A stretch of 60,807 nucleotides of DNA from a virus. A program made the position numbers and the translations under genes. The notes under the pieces were generated by a model that was not told the DNA's origin, did no database searches, and saw only the letters and a program-made list of their open reading frames with translations. The stretch's first letter is position 1, and every line of letters begins with the position of its first letter. Below, piece after piece: positions 16,256 to 25,718 of the stretch. The DNA lies in the IMG/VR virus record IMGVR_UViG_3300045944_000168, positions 1 to 60,807 of that record. One strand, written 5' to 3'.

Positions 16256-18612
16256 GTTCAGCCATCCGTGACCTTCCCCTCTCCATCCGTACTCGCCTTG
16301 CACGGCAAAAGCGCGATCAGGCACGGTCAGAGCAGGTCTTGAAAGAACTGACTAACACATTAGTCCAACGCCGTAAGCGGTACGTGGACGGGCGAGCGGC
16401 GAGCGGGATTGAGGAAGTGTGGCGCAAGTGTGACGATAATATGGCGTGCGTGGATGAGATGACCGGGAAAGGCTCCGCCATTGTGCCGCCACGGTACACC
16501 AAGGGCATGACGCTCACGGACGGCATTCGGCGGAATGATGATGTCGCCACGAGCTTGAATAGCAAATCGCGGGCCTTTGAGCGGCTCACGGCGCGGTATG
16601 TGGCGGCTGGGGCGGCGAAGGTGAATAGTATTATTACCGCGATCGATGCCAAGTTGTTTTCAATTGATAAGACGCCAGTCGAAGATCTGATTGAGTTGCA
16701 AGAGTCTGTCTCACCCGTTTCCCTCAATGGGAGCCAGGCGCTTCGGGATCCAAAACCGGAAGAAGTTATGCCGGTGAATTCCACGGATCCGTTGCGTCCG
16801 CCGCCGATGCCGCCAGGGATGATGCCGGCGGCGTTGCCTGGGGTGCCGCTCACCACGAAAGATCTGGCTGATGAACAGGCGGCACTAGCGCACAAGAAAG
16901 CGAAGAAGGCCGAGCAGCTGATCTACGATTGGCAGATCGAGGCGAAGTATTCTAAGCATATTCGCCGTATGATGTATCGTGCCGCGCGGTATGGCACGGG
17001 GGTCATGAAAGGGCCGTTCCCGGAGTACCGCACAATGCGCGCCGTGACGATGGTCGACCAGCAGACAGCTAAGGTGGAGTATAAAGAGCTGATCAAACCG
17101 GGGTTTGAAGCGCTGTCCCCGTGGGATTGCTTCCCGGATCCTGACTGTGGCGAGGACATTCATCAAGGGGAAGGTTTCTTTGAGCGGAGTTACGTCGTTG
17201 AAAAAGTGCTACGCAAGCTGGCCAAGGAGGACGGCTATTTCGATCGTGAAATTCTGTTGGCGATCAAGGAGGGGCCGCAGCAGGGGCGTGCCTCGAACGA
17301 GGGACCGTCGCTATCAGGCGCTGGCACTGGCAAGGATGAGCGGTTCGAGCTGTGGTACTACACGGGGACGTTGACGTTAGAAGAATCGAAGGCGATCAAC
17401 GATGCGTTGGGGGCGCAGCAGAAGGACTTGTTGTTACCGTTGCAAGCCATGGTGCCGGTGATCATCACGATGGTCAACGATCGGATTATCAAGTGTACTC
17501 AATCGCCGATCAAATCCGGGAAGTTGCCGTACAATTTTCAGCCGTGGGAGTTCCGGGAGGGTTCGTGTTGGGGGATTGGCGTTGCCGAGCAGTGTTTTAT
17601 GCCGCAAGAGATGCTCAATGGCGCCTTGCGAGCCATGGCGAACAATGCGGCGGCTGGGACACAGGTAATTTTGAATAAGCAGTTAGTCACTCCCGCGGAT
17701 CAGAGTCCGGTGATTTATGCGCTGAAGCTGTGGCATTTATCGGCGGATGCGACGACCGACGATATTCGCAAGGCGTTCGGGATTTTTGATATTCCGAACG
17801 TGACCGACAAGATGTTGGCGATCATTAATCACGCCTATCTTGTGGCGGAGAATTCCACGAACATTCCGTTGATTACGCAGGGGCACAGCGGCAAGACCAC
17901 ACCTGACACGTATGGCGCGGCGCAGTTGCAAGAGAACAACGCCAATCAGCTCTTGCGCGATGTGGCGGGGCGCTACGACGATTTTATCGGTGAGCGGAAC
18001 GTCGATGATTTGTATGAGTGGCTCTTGCTCGATCCTGAAGTTCCGGCGGATGCGAAAGGCGATTTTCAGATTCATGCGAAGGGGGCATCAGCTCTCGCCG
18101 AGCGGTACATTCAGGATCAATTTATTGCGCAAGAATATCCGATGGTCAAGGATCCGGCGTTTGGCATTAATCCCAAGAAGTGGTATGCACAGCTGCGCCG
18201 CTCGAAGCATTTGAATCCCGAGGATGTGCAATATACCGACGAAGAGCAGCAGAAGCTGGCGCAAGTGCCGCCGCCGAAGGCCCCGCAAGTACAGGCCGCG
18301 GAGATTCGCGCGCAGGTGGATCTGCAGAAAGCGAAGATGGATCAGGATCGTGATACGGTCTATGTCCAAGCAGAGACGGCTAGAACACAGAGCGAGCATC
18401 AGGCGCGGATGCAGGAGTTGGCGCAAGAGCTGGATATTGCGATGCGCAAGGCACAGATCGAAATGGAGAAGATCAAGGCGGACATTGCCGAGACGACGAT
18501 GAAATTGCAGACACAGCAGGAGTTGTCGACGCAACGGCATGCAGTCGAGGTGGCAACTCCGCCCACGGAGCCGGCGGGGAGGGCACCGGCTGGGCAGGCG
18601 TTTGAGAAATGA
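16252..18612 (+). CDS. portal protein (podovirus type)
   Basis: A 786-aa protein, in the size range of large podoviral portals. It forms the dodecameric ring through which DNA enters and leaves the head. Recognisable features are a basic N-terminus, a Pro/Met-rich loop (PPPMPPGMMPAALPG), the central FEALSPWDCFPDPDC and WGIGVAEQCFMPQEMLN segments common in portals, and a long charged coiled-coil C-terminus from about residue 690. Position right after terL supports it. C-terminal length suggests a barrel extension. The stop is followed by two small genes before the terminator. Confidence 0.85.
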   Translation: MSSAIRDLPLSIRTRLARQKRDQARSEQVLKELTNTLVQRRKRYVDGRAASGIEEVWRKCDDNMACVDEMTGKGSAIVPPRYTKGMTLTDGIRRNDDVATSLNSKSRAFERLTARYVAAGAAKVNSIITAIDAKLFSIDKTPVEDLIELQESVSPVSLNGSQALRDPKPEEVMPVNSTDPLRPPPMPPGMMPAALPGVPLTTKDLADEQAALAHKKAKKAEQLIYDWQIEAKYSKHIRRMMYRAARYGTGVMKGPFPEYRTMRAVTMVDQQTAKVEYKELIKPGFEALSPWDCFPDPDCGEDIHQGEGFFERSYVVEKVLRKLAKEDGYFDREILLAIKEGPQQGRASNEGPSLSGAGTGKDERFELWYYTGTLTLEESKAINDALGAQQKDLLLPLQAMVPVIITMVNDRIIKCTQSPIKSGKLPYNFQPWEFREGSCWGIGVAEQCFMPQEMLNGALRAMANNAAAGTQVILNKQLVTPADQSPVIYALKLWHLSADATTDDIRKAFGIFDIPNVTDKMLAIINHAYLVAENSTNIPLITQGHSGKTTPDTYGAAQLQENNANQLLRDVAGRYDDFIGERNVDDLYEWLLLDPEVPADAKGDFQIHAKGASALAERYIQDQFIAQEYPMVKDPAFGINPKKWYAQLRRSKHLNPEDVQYTDEEQQKLAQVPPPKAPQVQAAEIRAQVDLQKAKMDQDRDTVYVQAETARTQSEHQARMQELAQELDIAMRKAQIEMEKIKADIAETTMKLQTQQELSTQRHAVEVATPPTEPAGRAPAGQAFEK

Positions 18613-18645
18613 TGAGTGCAATGCTGAAGGTATTGAGGCGATAGC

Positions 18646-18858
18646 ATGGTTTCCCTCAACACCATTCGGCTTTATCGATTAATGGGAGCGACGTATGCGG
18701 AGTTGGGGTATGCGTCGGATAGGCTTGGCGAGAACCATGCGCGAAGCATTATTGGGGGTGGTCCCGTTGTGAAATGGTTACAGTTTGCTAAACGTAATCC
18801 GACGTTCCGTTCGGCGATGGAGCGGGTCTTAGTGAGGTGGGCGGAGCAATGTACTTGA
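18646..18858 (+). CDS. hypothetical basic protein, 70 aa
   Basis: GAGG lies about 8 bases before ATG 18646. The sequence suggests a helix-turn-helix-like or helical fold (RLYRLMGATYAELGYAS, then HARSIIGGG). No known family. Confidence 0.45.
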   Translation: MVSLNTIRLYRLMGATYAELGYASDRLGENHARSIIGGGPVVKWLQFAKRNPTFRSAMERVLVRWAEQCT

Positions 18859-18890
18859 CAACCAGAAGTGATTGTATTACATGACGAATC

Positions 18891-19091
18891 ATGGAGTGGA
18901 CCCAGGCGGATCGGCTCTCTCCCACGGGACAGAGGGTTGTGGCGTATTTCAACGAGCGGTCCACCGATCTTCTAAGGCAGATTCGGAGAAAGGATCTCAC
19001 GGAGCAGGACACGCAGTTTCTCCGGGGGCAGCTCCACGAGCAGGAAGTGTTTCTTCGGGACTTTCTCACGGACGAATCGTCGAACTTTTAA
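18891..19091 (+). CDS. hypothetical helical protein, 66 aa
   Basis: Charged, helical, soluble protein (FNERSTDLLRQIRRKDLTEQD...FLRGQLHEQEVFLRDFL). Preferred over the overlapping frame (18872-19159), which is Gly/Ser/His-rich and less protein-like. No clear ribosome-binding site. Located between portal and scaffold genes, so possibly a head-assembly factor. Confidence 0.45.
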   Translation: MEWTQADRLSPTGQRVVAYFNERSTDLLRQIRRKDLTEQDTQFLRGQLHEQEVFLRDFLTDESSNF

Positions 19092-19185
19092 AGTCGATGA
19101 CGGGATTACAAAGGCAAATTAATGAACTAAAACCACAGTTGGAAGCGTTGATTCGATAACGCCTCCTCGTTCTTAGGAGAACGGT

Positions 19186-19234
19186 AAAGGCCACGATGGT
19201 CCGAGTTTTTAGCTCGGCTGTCGTGGCCTTTTTT
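19186..19234 (+). terminator. strong rho-independent terminator
   Basis: Stem GGCCACGA...CCGAG pairs with CTCGG...TCGTGGCC, with a T-rich loop and a run of six T. A smaller perfect hairpin GTTCT/AGAAC lies just upstream (19169-19182). It sits between portal-side genes and the scaffold/capsid genes and would reduce read-through into them. Confidence 0.85.
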
Positions 19235-19276
19235 ATTAGCTTTGACGGAAACGCCGAAGCGCGAGAGGGAGAGACG

Positions 19277-20146
19277 ATGAGCACGGTTGCAGAACAGACA
19301 GACGCAGTGGTCGAACCGGGTGGACCGGGTGGACCGGTCGATGAAGCAGCCATTCTGGCCGCGTCATTTGCTGAAGGGTTTTCCGGAAAGGAGACGGAAC
19401 CGCCTCAACCGGAAGCTAGCCAAGAGGAGCAGTCTGTTGTGAAACCGGCGGTTGTCGACCAACCACCGGGGCCGAAGTACGTGCAGCTGACAGAAGACGA
19501 ACATCGGGACCTCCTCAAGATTCGTGACTTACAAGGCAAACTCGATACGGGATTCGGCACGTTAGGACAATTGCAGCAAACCATGAAGGAGCTGCGGGAG
19601 TCGTGGAAGACGGGTGCCGGATTCGATGTGTCGGATGACGATTTTGCTGAGCTGAAGGCGGAATTTCCCGAACTGGCAGCGATGTATCAGAAGGGGATGA
19701 ACCGCATTCTTCAGCGTTTGAAGGTCCCGACACAAGTGCAAGCGCTCGACGAAGGGCAACTCAAGGACAAAATCTCGATGGAGCTGGCAGCGAAGGAGTT
19801 GGAAGACGAGTACCCCGACTGGAGGACGATCGTTGGGCCGGCTGGAACGGAAACGCCGTTTCGGCAATGGGTCTCGACACTCCATGAGGTTGACCAAAAG
19901 AAGATCTGGGGAAGCCGAAATCCACGCTATCTCGCACGGCAATTAGACAAATTTACGGAGGCGGCGGCATCGAAGCCGGAGACGAAGCCTCCAGAAAAAC
20001 CATTATCAAAGCTTCCTGATCGGACGGCACAACTTAAGGCAGCGGTCCCTGTGAAACGGGTGACGCCGCCATCCTCGCCGGTCGATGAGGGAGGATTCAG
20101 CTCGGGATTCGCCGAAGAGTTTAAGGCGATGGGACTCAAGAGCTGA
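19277..20146 (+). CDS. scaffolding-like protein
   Basis: A 289-aa acidic, low-complexity protein immediately before the capsid gene. ATG 19277 is chosen because the longer reading frame upstream runs through the terminator. It has a Gly/Pro/Glu-rich N-terminus (GGPGGP tandem), central helices (ELRESWKTGAGF, AAMYQKGMNRILQRL) and a Lys/Pro-rich linker. The C-terminal helix FAEEFKAMGLKS resembles the capsid-binding end of scaffolding proteins. Assignment rests on composition and position. Confidence 0.7.
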   Translation: MSTVAEQTDAVVEPGGPGGPVDEAAILAASFAEGFSGKETEPPQPEASQEEQSVVKPAVVDQPPGPKYVQLTEDEHRDLLKIRDLQGKLDTGFGTLGQLQQTMKELRESWKTGAGFDVSDDDFAELKAEFPELAAMYQKGMNRILQRLKVPTQVQALDEGQLKDKISMELAAKELEDEYPDWRTIVGPAGTETPFRQWVSTLHEVDQKKIWGSRNPRYLARQLDKFTEAAASKPETKPPEKPLSKLPDRTAQLKAAVPVKRVTPPSSPVDEGGFSSGFAEEFKAMGLKS

Positions 20147-20167
20147 ACAGGAAAGGACTAATTCATC

Positions 20168-21232
20168 ATGCAACAGTACGCAACAACCGTCGCTCGCATT
20201 GGGAAATTTGCCGGGAAGGTCCTGGCCCATGCGGTGTGTGAAGAGATTTTAGCGAAGATGGGGGAACAGATCCCCATGCCGACCAATAAAAGCGATCTGA
20301 TGATCTGTCGTCGGTGGTTGCCGTATGGCGCCACGGCGACAAGTGCAAACAGCCAAAATCGATTCTATCAGGATGGCAACGGTGATCGGGCACTAACGAT
20401 CGTGCAGGCGCACCAAACGCAGGACGGCGTGACGCCGACGCCAGATACGATCGTACCGGTCGATGTCAGCGCACAGATTCTGCAATACACCTGTTTGTAC
20501 GGCTATACCGATAAAACGGCGTTGTTATTTGAAGACGATATTCCTGCGCAGATGAAAGTTCAGGTTGGGGAGCGGGTTGCATTCGTCAATGAATTGAAGA
20601 TCTACGGTGAGCTGCGGGCGAGCACCAATCAATTTTATGGAGGGAGCGGAACCAGCCTATCAACGGTCAATGGTGCTTTAACGTTGGGGCTGTTGCGGAA
20701 AATCACGAAAGCGTTAGATGCGAACCATGCCAAGCCGATCAACAAGATGTTATCGGCGTCCGAGAAATATGGCACCACACCGGTTCGGATGGGTTGGGGG
20801 GTATACATTCATCCAGACATGGCCCCGGACGTGCGGAATTTGCCGGGGTTTGAAGATTCCTCGAAGTACGCATCGGGGACGCCACTGCCTGGCGAGTTAG
20901 GCAAGTGCGAAGAGTTTCGTTTCATCAAACACCCCGATATGCCGCCGATCCAGAACGGAGGAGCCGCGATTGGGGGAACGAACCTCTATTCGACGAGCGG
21001 CACCAGCATCGATGTGTACCCCTTCATTGTGTTGGCGATGGACGCTTTTGCGCAGATTTCGCTGCGCGGAGAAACGGCGATTAAGCCGACGCACTTGCCG
21101 ACTGGGCAAAAAGATAAGGCGGACATTTTCGGGCAGCGCGGCTATGTGGGAGCCATGTGGTGGAAGGCCGTGCTGCGCAAGAACGATGGCTGGATGGCGA
21201 TCGGCAATGTTGGTGTGAAGAACCTCGAATAA
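20168..21232 (+). CDS. major capsid protein (N4-gp56-like family)
   Basis: A 354-aa HK97-fold capsid protein. The N-terminal TVARIGKFAGKVLAHAVCEEIL and IPMPTNKSDLMICRRWLPYG are typical of the N4-gp56 family. The centre has VYIHPDMAPDVRNLPGF, and the end has GYVGAMWWKAVLRKNDGW. Many copies form the head. A GGAAAGG sequence precedes the ATG. It follows the scaffold gene, the usual order. Confidence 0.82.
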   Translation: MQQYATTVARIGKFAGKVLAHAVCEEILAKMGEQIPMPTNKSDLMICRRWLPYGATATSANSQNRFYQDGNGDRALTIVQAHQTQDGVTPTPDTIVPVDVSAQILQYTCLYGYTDKTALLFEDDIPAQMKVQVGERVAFVNELKIYGELRASTNQFYGGSGTSLSTVNGALTLGLLRKITKALDANHAKPINKMLSASEKYGTTPVRMGWGVYIHPDMAPDVRNLPGFEDSSKYASGTPLPGELGKCEEFRFIKHPDMPPIQNGGAAIGGTNLYSTSGTSIDVYPFIVLAMDAFAQISLRGETAIKPTHLPTGQKDKADIFGQRGYVGAMWWKAVLRKNDGWMAIGNVGVKNLE

Positions 21233-21256
21233 CCATTTATGGAGTGAGGACTGATT

Positions 21257-21763
21257 ATGCTTGGCAAAATTAGTGAACATCTCCAAGGGGTTGTTGATAG
21301 TTCGTCGCGCATGGCGTTGTCGAACATTCTGCGACCGTTGGGAGATCGGCACGCCTGCCGGATGTTGAATTCGGCAGCGTTAGCAGGCACAGCCGTGACG
21401 GTGCCATCGACGGGGGCGGTGTCGTATTTGCTTGTGGCGAACGTGTTGCGCACGATTGGCAGCTCACAGGCACTGGCCGCACTGGCCGGCACAGTCGTGA
21501 ACGCCACGTTCAACGTGTTTCTGTACCTCGTGAATGCGTCGGGGACCCTCTCAACGAAAATCGGATTGCCGGGAGCGACCCTCGCGGCAGTCCGGTTTCC
21601 GGAGATTCCCGAAGGCTTAACGGTCATTGGATTTACGATCATCAATCCCACTGGGACGGGGGATTTTGTCGGTGGGACCACGAACTTTAACGATGCGACG
21701 GTTGTTCCGAACGCAGTGCATATTAGCATTGTTGGGGAATTCGATCCGTCGATTAAGGTGTAA
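21257..21763 (+). CDS. head-associated structural protein, possible decoration
   Basis: A 168-aa protein rich in Thr, Val, Ala and Gly with a beta-strand-rich pattern (VNATFNVFLYLVNASGT, GLTVIGFTIINPTGT). It lies right after the capsid gene, where decoration or head-stabilising proteins are found. No specific family recognised. Confidence 0.5.
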   Translation: MLGKISEHLQGVVDSSSRMALSNILRPLGDRHACRMLNSAALAGTAVTVPSTGAVSYLLVANVLRTIGSSQALAALAGTVVNATFNVFLYLVNASGTLSTKIGLPGATLAAVRFPEIPEGLTVIGFTIINPTGTGDFVGGTTNFNDATVVPNAVHISIVGEFDPSIKV

Positions 21764-21778
21764 GAAAGGAACACGATT

Positions 21779-22261
21779 ATGGATCAGCTTTCGCAGCAAC
21801 CATTAACCCTGTGTACCGTGAAAGCAGCGTTAGCTGCCGGGACAACGACCACCCTTACCAATACCGGCACCATCGCGTTTTGCATTAAGGGGAAAGCCTA
21901 CAGCAAAGCAGCGATGACCAATGCCACGACGCCTACGGCGGACGCGGCGACGGGTGCTACATTTGTCGCTGTGGGCGTCAATAAAGGCTCGGTCTTTGTC
22001 ATTGGGCTTGATGCGGCCGGCGCCTTGAAGGTGACGCAAGGCAAGATCACGGATCTGGATAGTTCGGGGGCGTTTATCACAGCTCCGGAATTCGGGCCGG
22101 TGCCGTCCAGTGTCTGTCCGATCGGGTACCTTGTGACCAAGGTCGGCGCCACGGGATCACCTTGGACGTTTGGGGCAAGCAACCTCGCTGGTCCTCCGAC
22201 AGGAGTGACGCATACCTTTGTCGATCTTATGACGATGCCGGAGCGTCCGCAAGTGAGTTAA
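21779..22261 (+). CDS. head-associated structural protein, possible decoration
   Basis: A 160-aa, Ala/Thr/Gly-rich, beta-like protein (TTTTLTNTGTIAFCIKGKAYS, VFVIGLDAAGALKVTQG). GAAAGGA before the ATG. Sits in a row with the capsid and the previous gene, so most likely a virion protein. Confidence 0.5.
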   Translation: MDQLSQQPLTLCTVKAALAAGTTTTLTNTGTIAFCIKGKAYSKAAMTNATTPTADAATGATFVAVGVNKGSVFVIGLDAAGALKVTQGKITDLDSSGAFITAPEFGPVPSSVCPIGYLVTKVGATGSPWTFGASNLAGPPTGVTHTFVDLMTMPERPQVS

Positions 22262-22328
22262 TGCCTAATGCAATAGGCAGTATGCGCGGGGAGCAATCCT
22301 CCCCGCGCCGATTGCCTGAAGGAGGGAT

Positions 22329-22880
22329 ATGGAAGCATCAACGCAGAGTCGTCCGATTAAGCGTCCGTCGAAAGATTTGTATCCCGATGCGGAAAAGATC
22401 GAACAGCCGAGCGATCACGATCTCGGCCTTGGGGAAACGCCGTTTCAACGTCCGTCGCCGAGTGAGGTGATTGTTGAGCCGAATCCAGTGCGGATGGAGT
22501 ATGCCGAGGAGCTGCGATTCAACGAAGATCCGGTAACGATCATTGCGCATACGTCGGCGGACCCTAATGCGCCGTTGTATATCGAAGGGTGGGTGAATGG
22601 GCGTGGGGTGGAACGATGGCTGGAGGGCCTTGGCTGGTGTGAGGTGAAATTCATTCCCGTGGGCGAACCGGTCACCGTCAAGCGGAAATACGTGGAGCAA
22701 TGGTTGCGTGGGCGTACGGTGGGGGTGCAGACCGTGGAGGATAAAGCGGACGGTAGTGAACCGCGCAACATGTTGCGGCGCATTGTGTCCGGGACGCATA
22801 CGATACAGATCGTTGAAGACCGAAACCCGCGCGGGGCCGAATGGGCGCGTCGATTGATGCGGATGACCGTCGCAGCGTAA
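22329..22880 (+). CDS. hypothetical virion-module protein, 183 aa
   Basis: Strong GAAGGAGG before ATG 22329. Pro/Glu-rich disordered N-terminus, then a compact alpha/beta domain (APLYIEGWVNGRGVERWLEGLGW, VTVKRKYVEQWLRGR) and a basic end. Not recognised; position suggests a head-completion or assembly protein. Confidence 0.45.
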   Translation: MEASTQSRPIKRPSKDLYPDAEKIEQPSDHDLGLGETPFQRPSPSEVIVEPNPVRMEYAEELRFNEDPVTIIAHTSADPNAPLYIEGWVNGRGVERWLEGLGWCEVKFIPVGEPVTVKRKYVEQWLRGRTVGVQTVEDKADGSEPRNMLRRIVSGTHTIQIVEDRNPRGAEWARRLMRMTVAA

Positions 22881-22893
22881 GGAGCGTTACGCC

Positions 22894-23628
22894 ATGCCCA
22901 TTGGATCGTCTACGGCGTCGCTCGACGGGCAAGCGACGTTCCTCGAAATCTGTCAACAGGCTGTGCAGGAATGCCGGCTGGCCCATGGGGCGAATCGATT
23001 GCCGACTTCGGTGATGGCGCAAGTCGGGGAATTGCGGCGCCTCGTGGATTGGACGGCGGAAGCTTGGTTTGAAATTCAATCGCTGCATCCGAACTGGAAT
23101 TTTAAGCGTCATACCACCACGTTTGTGACTGTTCTGGGCCAAGCAGAATATGCGACGGTTGAATGTAATGTGGATCCCGGCACGTTTGGGCGATGGGTGC
23201 CAGACTCCTTTCGGTGTTATGAAACGGCGGTGGGCCTCTCCTCAGAGCAGCATTTGACGGACATGCCCTATGCGGCATGGCGAGACACCTATCAGTTCGG
23301 TACGATTCGGACCTCGACGGCGCGTCCAAATGTCATCACGCAACTTCCCAATAACGGCTTAGGGCTCGGGTTTGCGCCGCTCGCGGGGTACACCATTCTC
23401 GGCGATTATTTTACCGCGCCGATTCGCATGGAGACCGATGAAGAAATCCCCGAATTGCCGATTGCGCACAGCTACATGATCATTGTGTACAAGGCGATGA
23501 CGTATTACGGCGAAGCTGAGTCCGCGATGGAAGTTCTTTCGAGAGGAGAACGTGGCTATAGCCGGTTGTTGACTGCTTTGCAGGAGGATCAATTGCCGCA
23601 ACTCGTGATGGCAGGAGCGATGTGGTAA
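22894..23628 (+). CDS. head-to-tail adaptor protein
   Basis: A 244-aa protein. The opening ATFLEICQQAVQECRLAHG and the helix RRLVDWTAEAWFEIQSLHPNW are typical of podovirus connector/adaptor proteins (P22 gp4 or T7 gp11-like), which form the ring under the portal. It comes immediately before the large nozzle-like protein, as expected. Confidence 0.7.
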   Translation: MPIGSSTASLDGQATFLEICQQAVQECRLAHGANRLPTSVMAQVGELRRLVDWTAEAWFEIQSLHPNWNFKRHTTTFVTVLGQAEYATVECNVDPGTFGRWVPDSFRCYETAVGLSSEQHLTDMPYAAWRDTYQFGTIRTSTARPNVITQLPNNGLGLGFAPLAGYTILGDYFTAPIRMETDEEIPELPIAHSYMIIVYKAMTYYGEAESAMEVLSRGERGYSRLLTALQEDQLPQLVMAGAMW

Positions 23629-23630
23629 CG

Positions 23631-25718
23631 ATGCCGACTGCACGCACTCCTATCCGTGCGCTTCCAACGATCGAGTATGCCACCATCGAATTTAAAGGTG
23701 GGCTTGATCAAGTCACGCCGGTTCTGCGCTTAGATCCTGGTGTGCCGCGCGATGCGCTCAATTATGAGTGTGCGATCACCGGGGGGCATACGCGAATTGG
23801 GGGATATGAGCGCTACGATGGTCGGTTCAAGCCGGCGGATGCAACGTATTCAATTATTCAGGTGACGGGGTTTGCGAATGTCCCGAGTGTGGGGCAAACC
23901 TTAACCGGACAAACAACCGGAACCACGGCGACCATTGTCGCGGTGGACGAAGCGAAAAATTATATGGCGGTGACGTTGATTGTCGGCGCGGGGTTTTCCA
24001 CGTCGGAAATCGTCAAGGTTGGCACCACTACCATTGGAGTTGCGACCATCGTGACCGTATTCGTGAATGCCCGGTCAAACTCCATTTATCTGAATGCCGC
24101 GGCCGATGTGTACCGTGCGTTGATTGCGGCGCCGCCAGGGTCCGGCGCGATCCGCGGCGTGTTTTCGATGGTCAACGGCAATGTACATGAGGTCTTTGCC
24201 TTTCGCAACAACGCCGGGGGGACCGCGTGCGTACTGCATAAAGCGTCGGTATCGGGGTGGACTGTTGTGCCGTATTTGCATGAAGTTGCATTTACCGGTG
24301 GTAGTGTTGCGCCAACTGAAGGGTTGACCATTACGCAGGGAGCGAATTCTGCCACGGTGCGACGGGTGATGGTGGAATCTGGAACCTGGGGCGGGGGGAC
24401 GGCTGCGGGACGATTGATTATCACGGCGCCGACTCCAGGGAACTTCTCAGCGGGAGCATTGACGACGGGTGGAACCTTAACGCTTGCTGGTGCGCAGACG
24501 GCTATTACGATGTTGCCAAGTGGAACGTTTGAATTTGATGTAGGAAATTTTTCCGGCGCGGCGGGCACACAGCGGATCTATGGGTGCGATGGGTCGAATC
24601 GATGCTTTGAGTTCGACGGCGTGACGTTAGCGCCGATTAAAACAGGACTGACCACTGATGCGCCGACGCATATTGCCGTGCATCAAAATCATTTATTTGT
24701 GAGTTATAAAAGCTCGGTACTGCATTCAGGGATCGGGACGCCGTTTAATTTCACGGCTCTGGCCGGCGCGGCGGAATACGGAACGAGTTTTGTCGTGACC
24801 GGATTCAAGGTGCAGCCTGGCGCGCAGGATACCCCATCGATCTTGATTACGCTGACCCATGGTCTGCGTATCATGTACGGATCGGCGGCGGCGGGATCGA
24901 ATCCGTTCCGCCTTGTGAATTTTCATACTGAGACCGGCGGGGCGGCACGGAGTCTCCAGACCCTGGATCGATCGTACTTTCTTGGGGCAACGGGGGTGCT
25001 GGATTTGGCGCGCGTTCAAGAGTTCGGCAATTTTGCGGCAGCCTCGCTCACGTTTTCCATGCAGCCCTATGTTGAATCGAAACGCACGTTGGTCTCTGCG
25101 AGTTGTACTCATAAAACCAAAAGTCAGTATCGACTGTTCTTCTCAGATGGCAGCGGCCTCTACTTGACGATTGTGAATGGAAAGCCGGTTGGCGCGATGC
25201 CTATCCTCTTTCCTAATCCTGTGACGTGCGCGTTTAATGGGCAATTGTCAAACGGGGTCGAGGTGATTTATTTCGGGTCGACGAACGGCATGGTGTACCA
25301 GTTGGAACGGGGCTCCTCGTTTGATGGAGAGGCGATTGATTACTATTTGACTCCCAATTGGGCGTCGATGAAATCGCCTCGAATTTTGAAGTCGTACCGG
25401 AAGGCGAGCCTTGAAATGTACGGAGATAGCTATGCGGAAGTGGTGTTTAGCTATCATCGTGGATACAGCTCTCCTGAATATGCTGAGCAATCAGGCATTA
25501 CGTATGCCTCGAATTTTCAAGGGGTGCCTCGGTGGGATAGCGGTATTACGTGGGATGCGTTTGTCTGGGATGGATCGACCTTGGGACCGACAGAAATTGA
25601 AGTGAGCGGGGATGGTGAAAATATTCGAGGTCGGTTAGGCGGCAGTTCTGACTACATTTATCCGTTTACAGTGAGTTCACTCACGTTTTCGTATATTCCG
25701 CGTCGAGGGATTAAATGA
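23631..25718 (+). CDS. tail nozzle / DNA-stabilisation-like protein
   Basis: A 695-aa beta-rich protein. The N-terminal IEFKGGLDQVTPVLRLDPG and ITGGHTRIGGYERYDG match the start of podovirus nozzle or P22 gp10-type proteins, which plug the portal channel. Internal Gly/Thr-rich repeats with GTTATIVAVDE and GTFEFDVGNFSGAAG are followed by a propeller-like region. ATG 23631 is used; GTG 23622 is an alternative. The stop overlaps the next gene. Confidence 0.65.
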   Translation: MPTARTPIRALPTIEYATIEFKGGLDQVTPVLRLDPGVPRDALNYECAITGGHTRIGGYERYDGRFKPADATYSIIQVTGFANVPSVGQTLTGQTTGTTATIVAVDEAKNYMAVTLIVGAGFSTSEIVKVGTTTIGVATIVTVFVNARSNSIYLNAAADVYRALIAAPPGSGAIRGVFSMVNGNVHEVFAFRNNAGGTACVLHKASVSGWTVVPYLHEVAFTGGSVAPTEGLTITQGANSATVRRVMVESGTWGGGTAAGRLIITAPTPGNFSAGALTTGGTLTLAGAQTAITMLPSGTFEFDVGNFSGAAGTQRIYGCDGSNRCFEFDGVTLAPIKTGLTTDAPTHIAVHQNHLFVSYKSSVLHSGIGTPFNFTALAGAAEYGTSFVVTGFKVQPGAQDTPSILITLTHGLRIMYGSAAAGSNPFRLVNFHTETGGAARSLQTLDRSYFLGATGVLDLARVQEFGNFAAASLTFSMQPYVESKRTLVSASCTHKTKSQYRLFFSDGSGLYLTIVNGKPVGAMPILFPNPVTCAFNGQLSNGVEVIYFGSTNGMVYQLERGSSFDGEAIDYYLTPNWASMKSPRILKSYRKASLEMYGDSYAEVVFSYHRGYSSPEYAEQSGITYASNFQGVPRWDSGITWDAFVWDGSTLGPTEIEVSGDGENIRGRLGGSSDYIYPFTVSSLTFSYIPRRGIK

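Noticed and set aside
18872-19159. 95-aa frame overlapping the 18891 gene
   Set aside because: First two-thirds Gly/Ser/His-rich; only its last 20 residues look natural. The 18891 frame is more protein-like.
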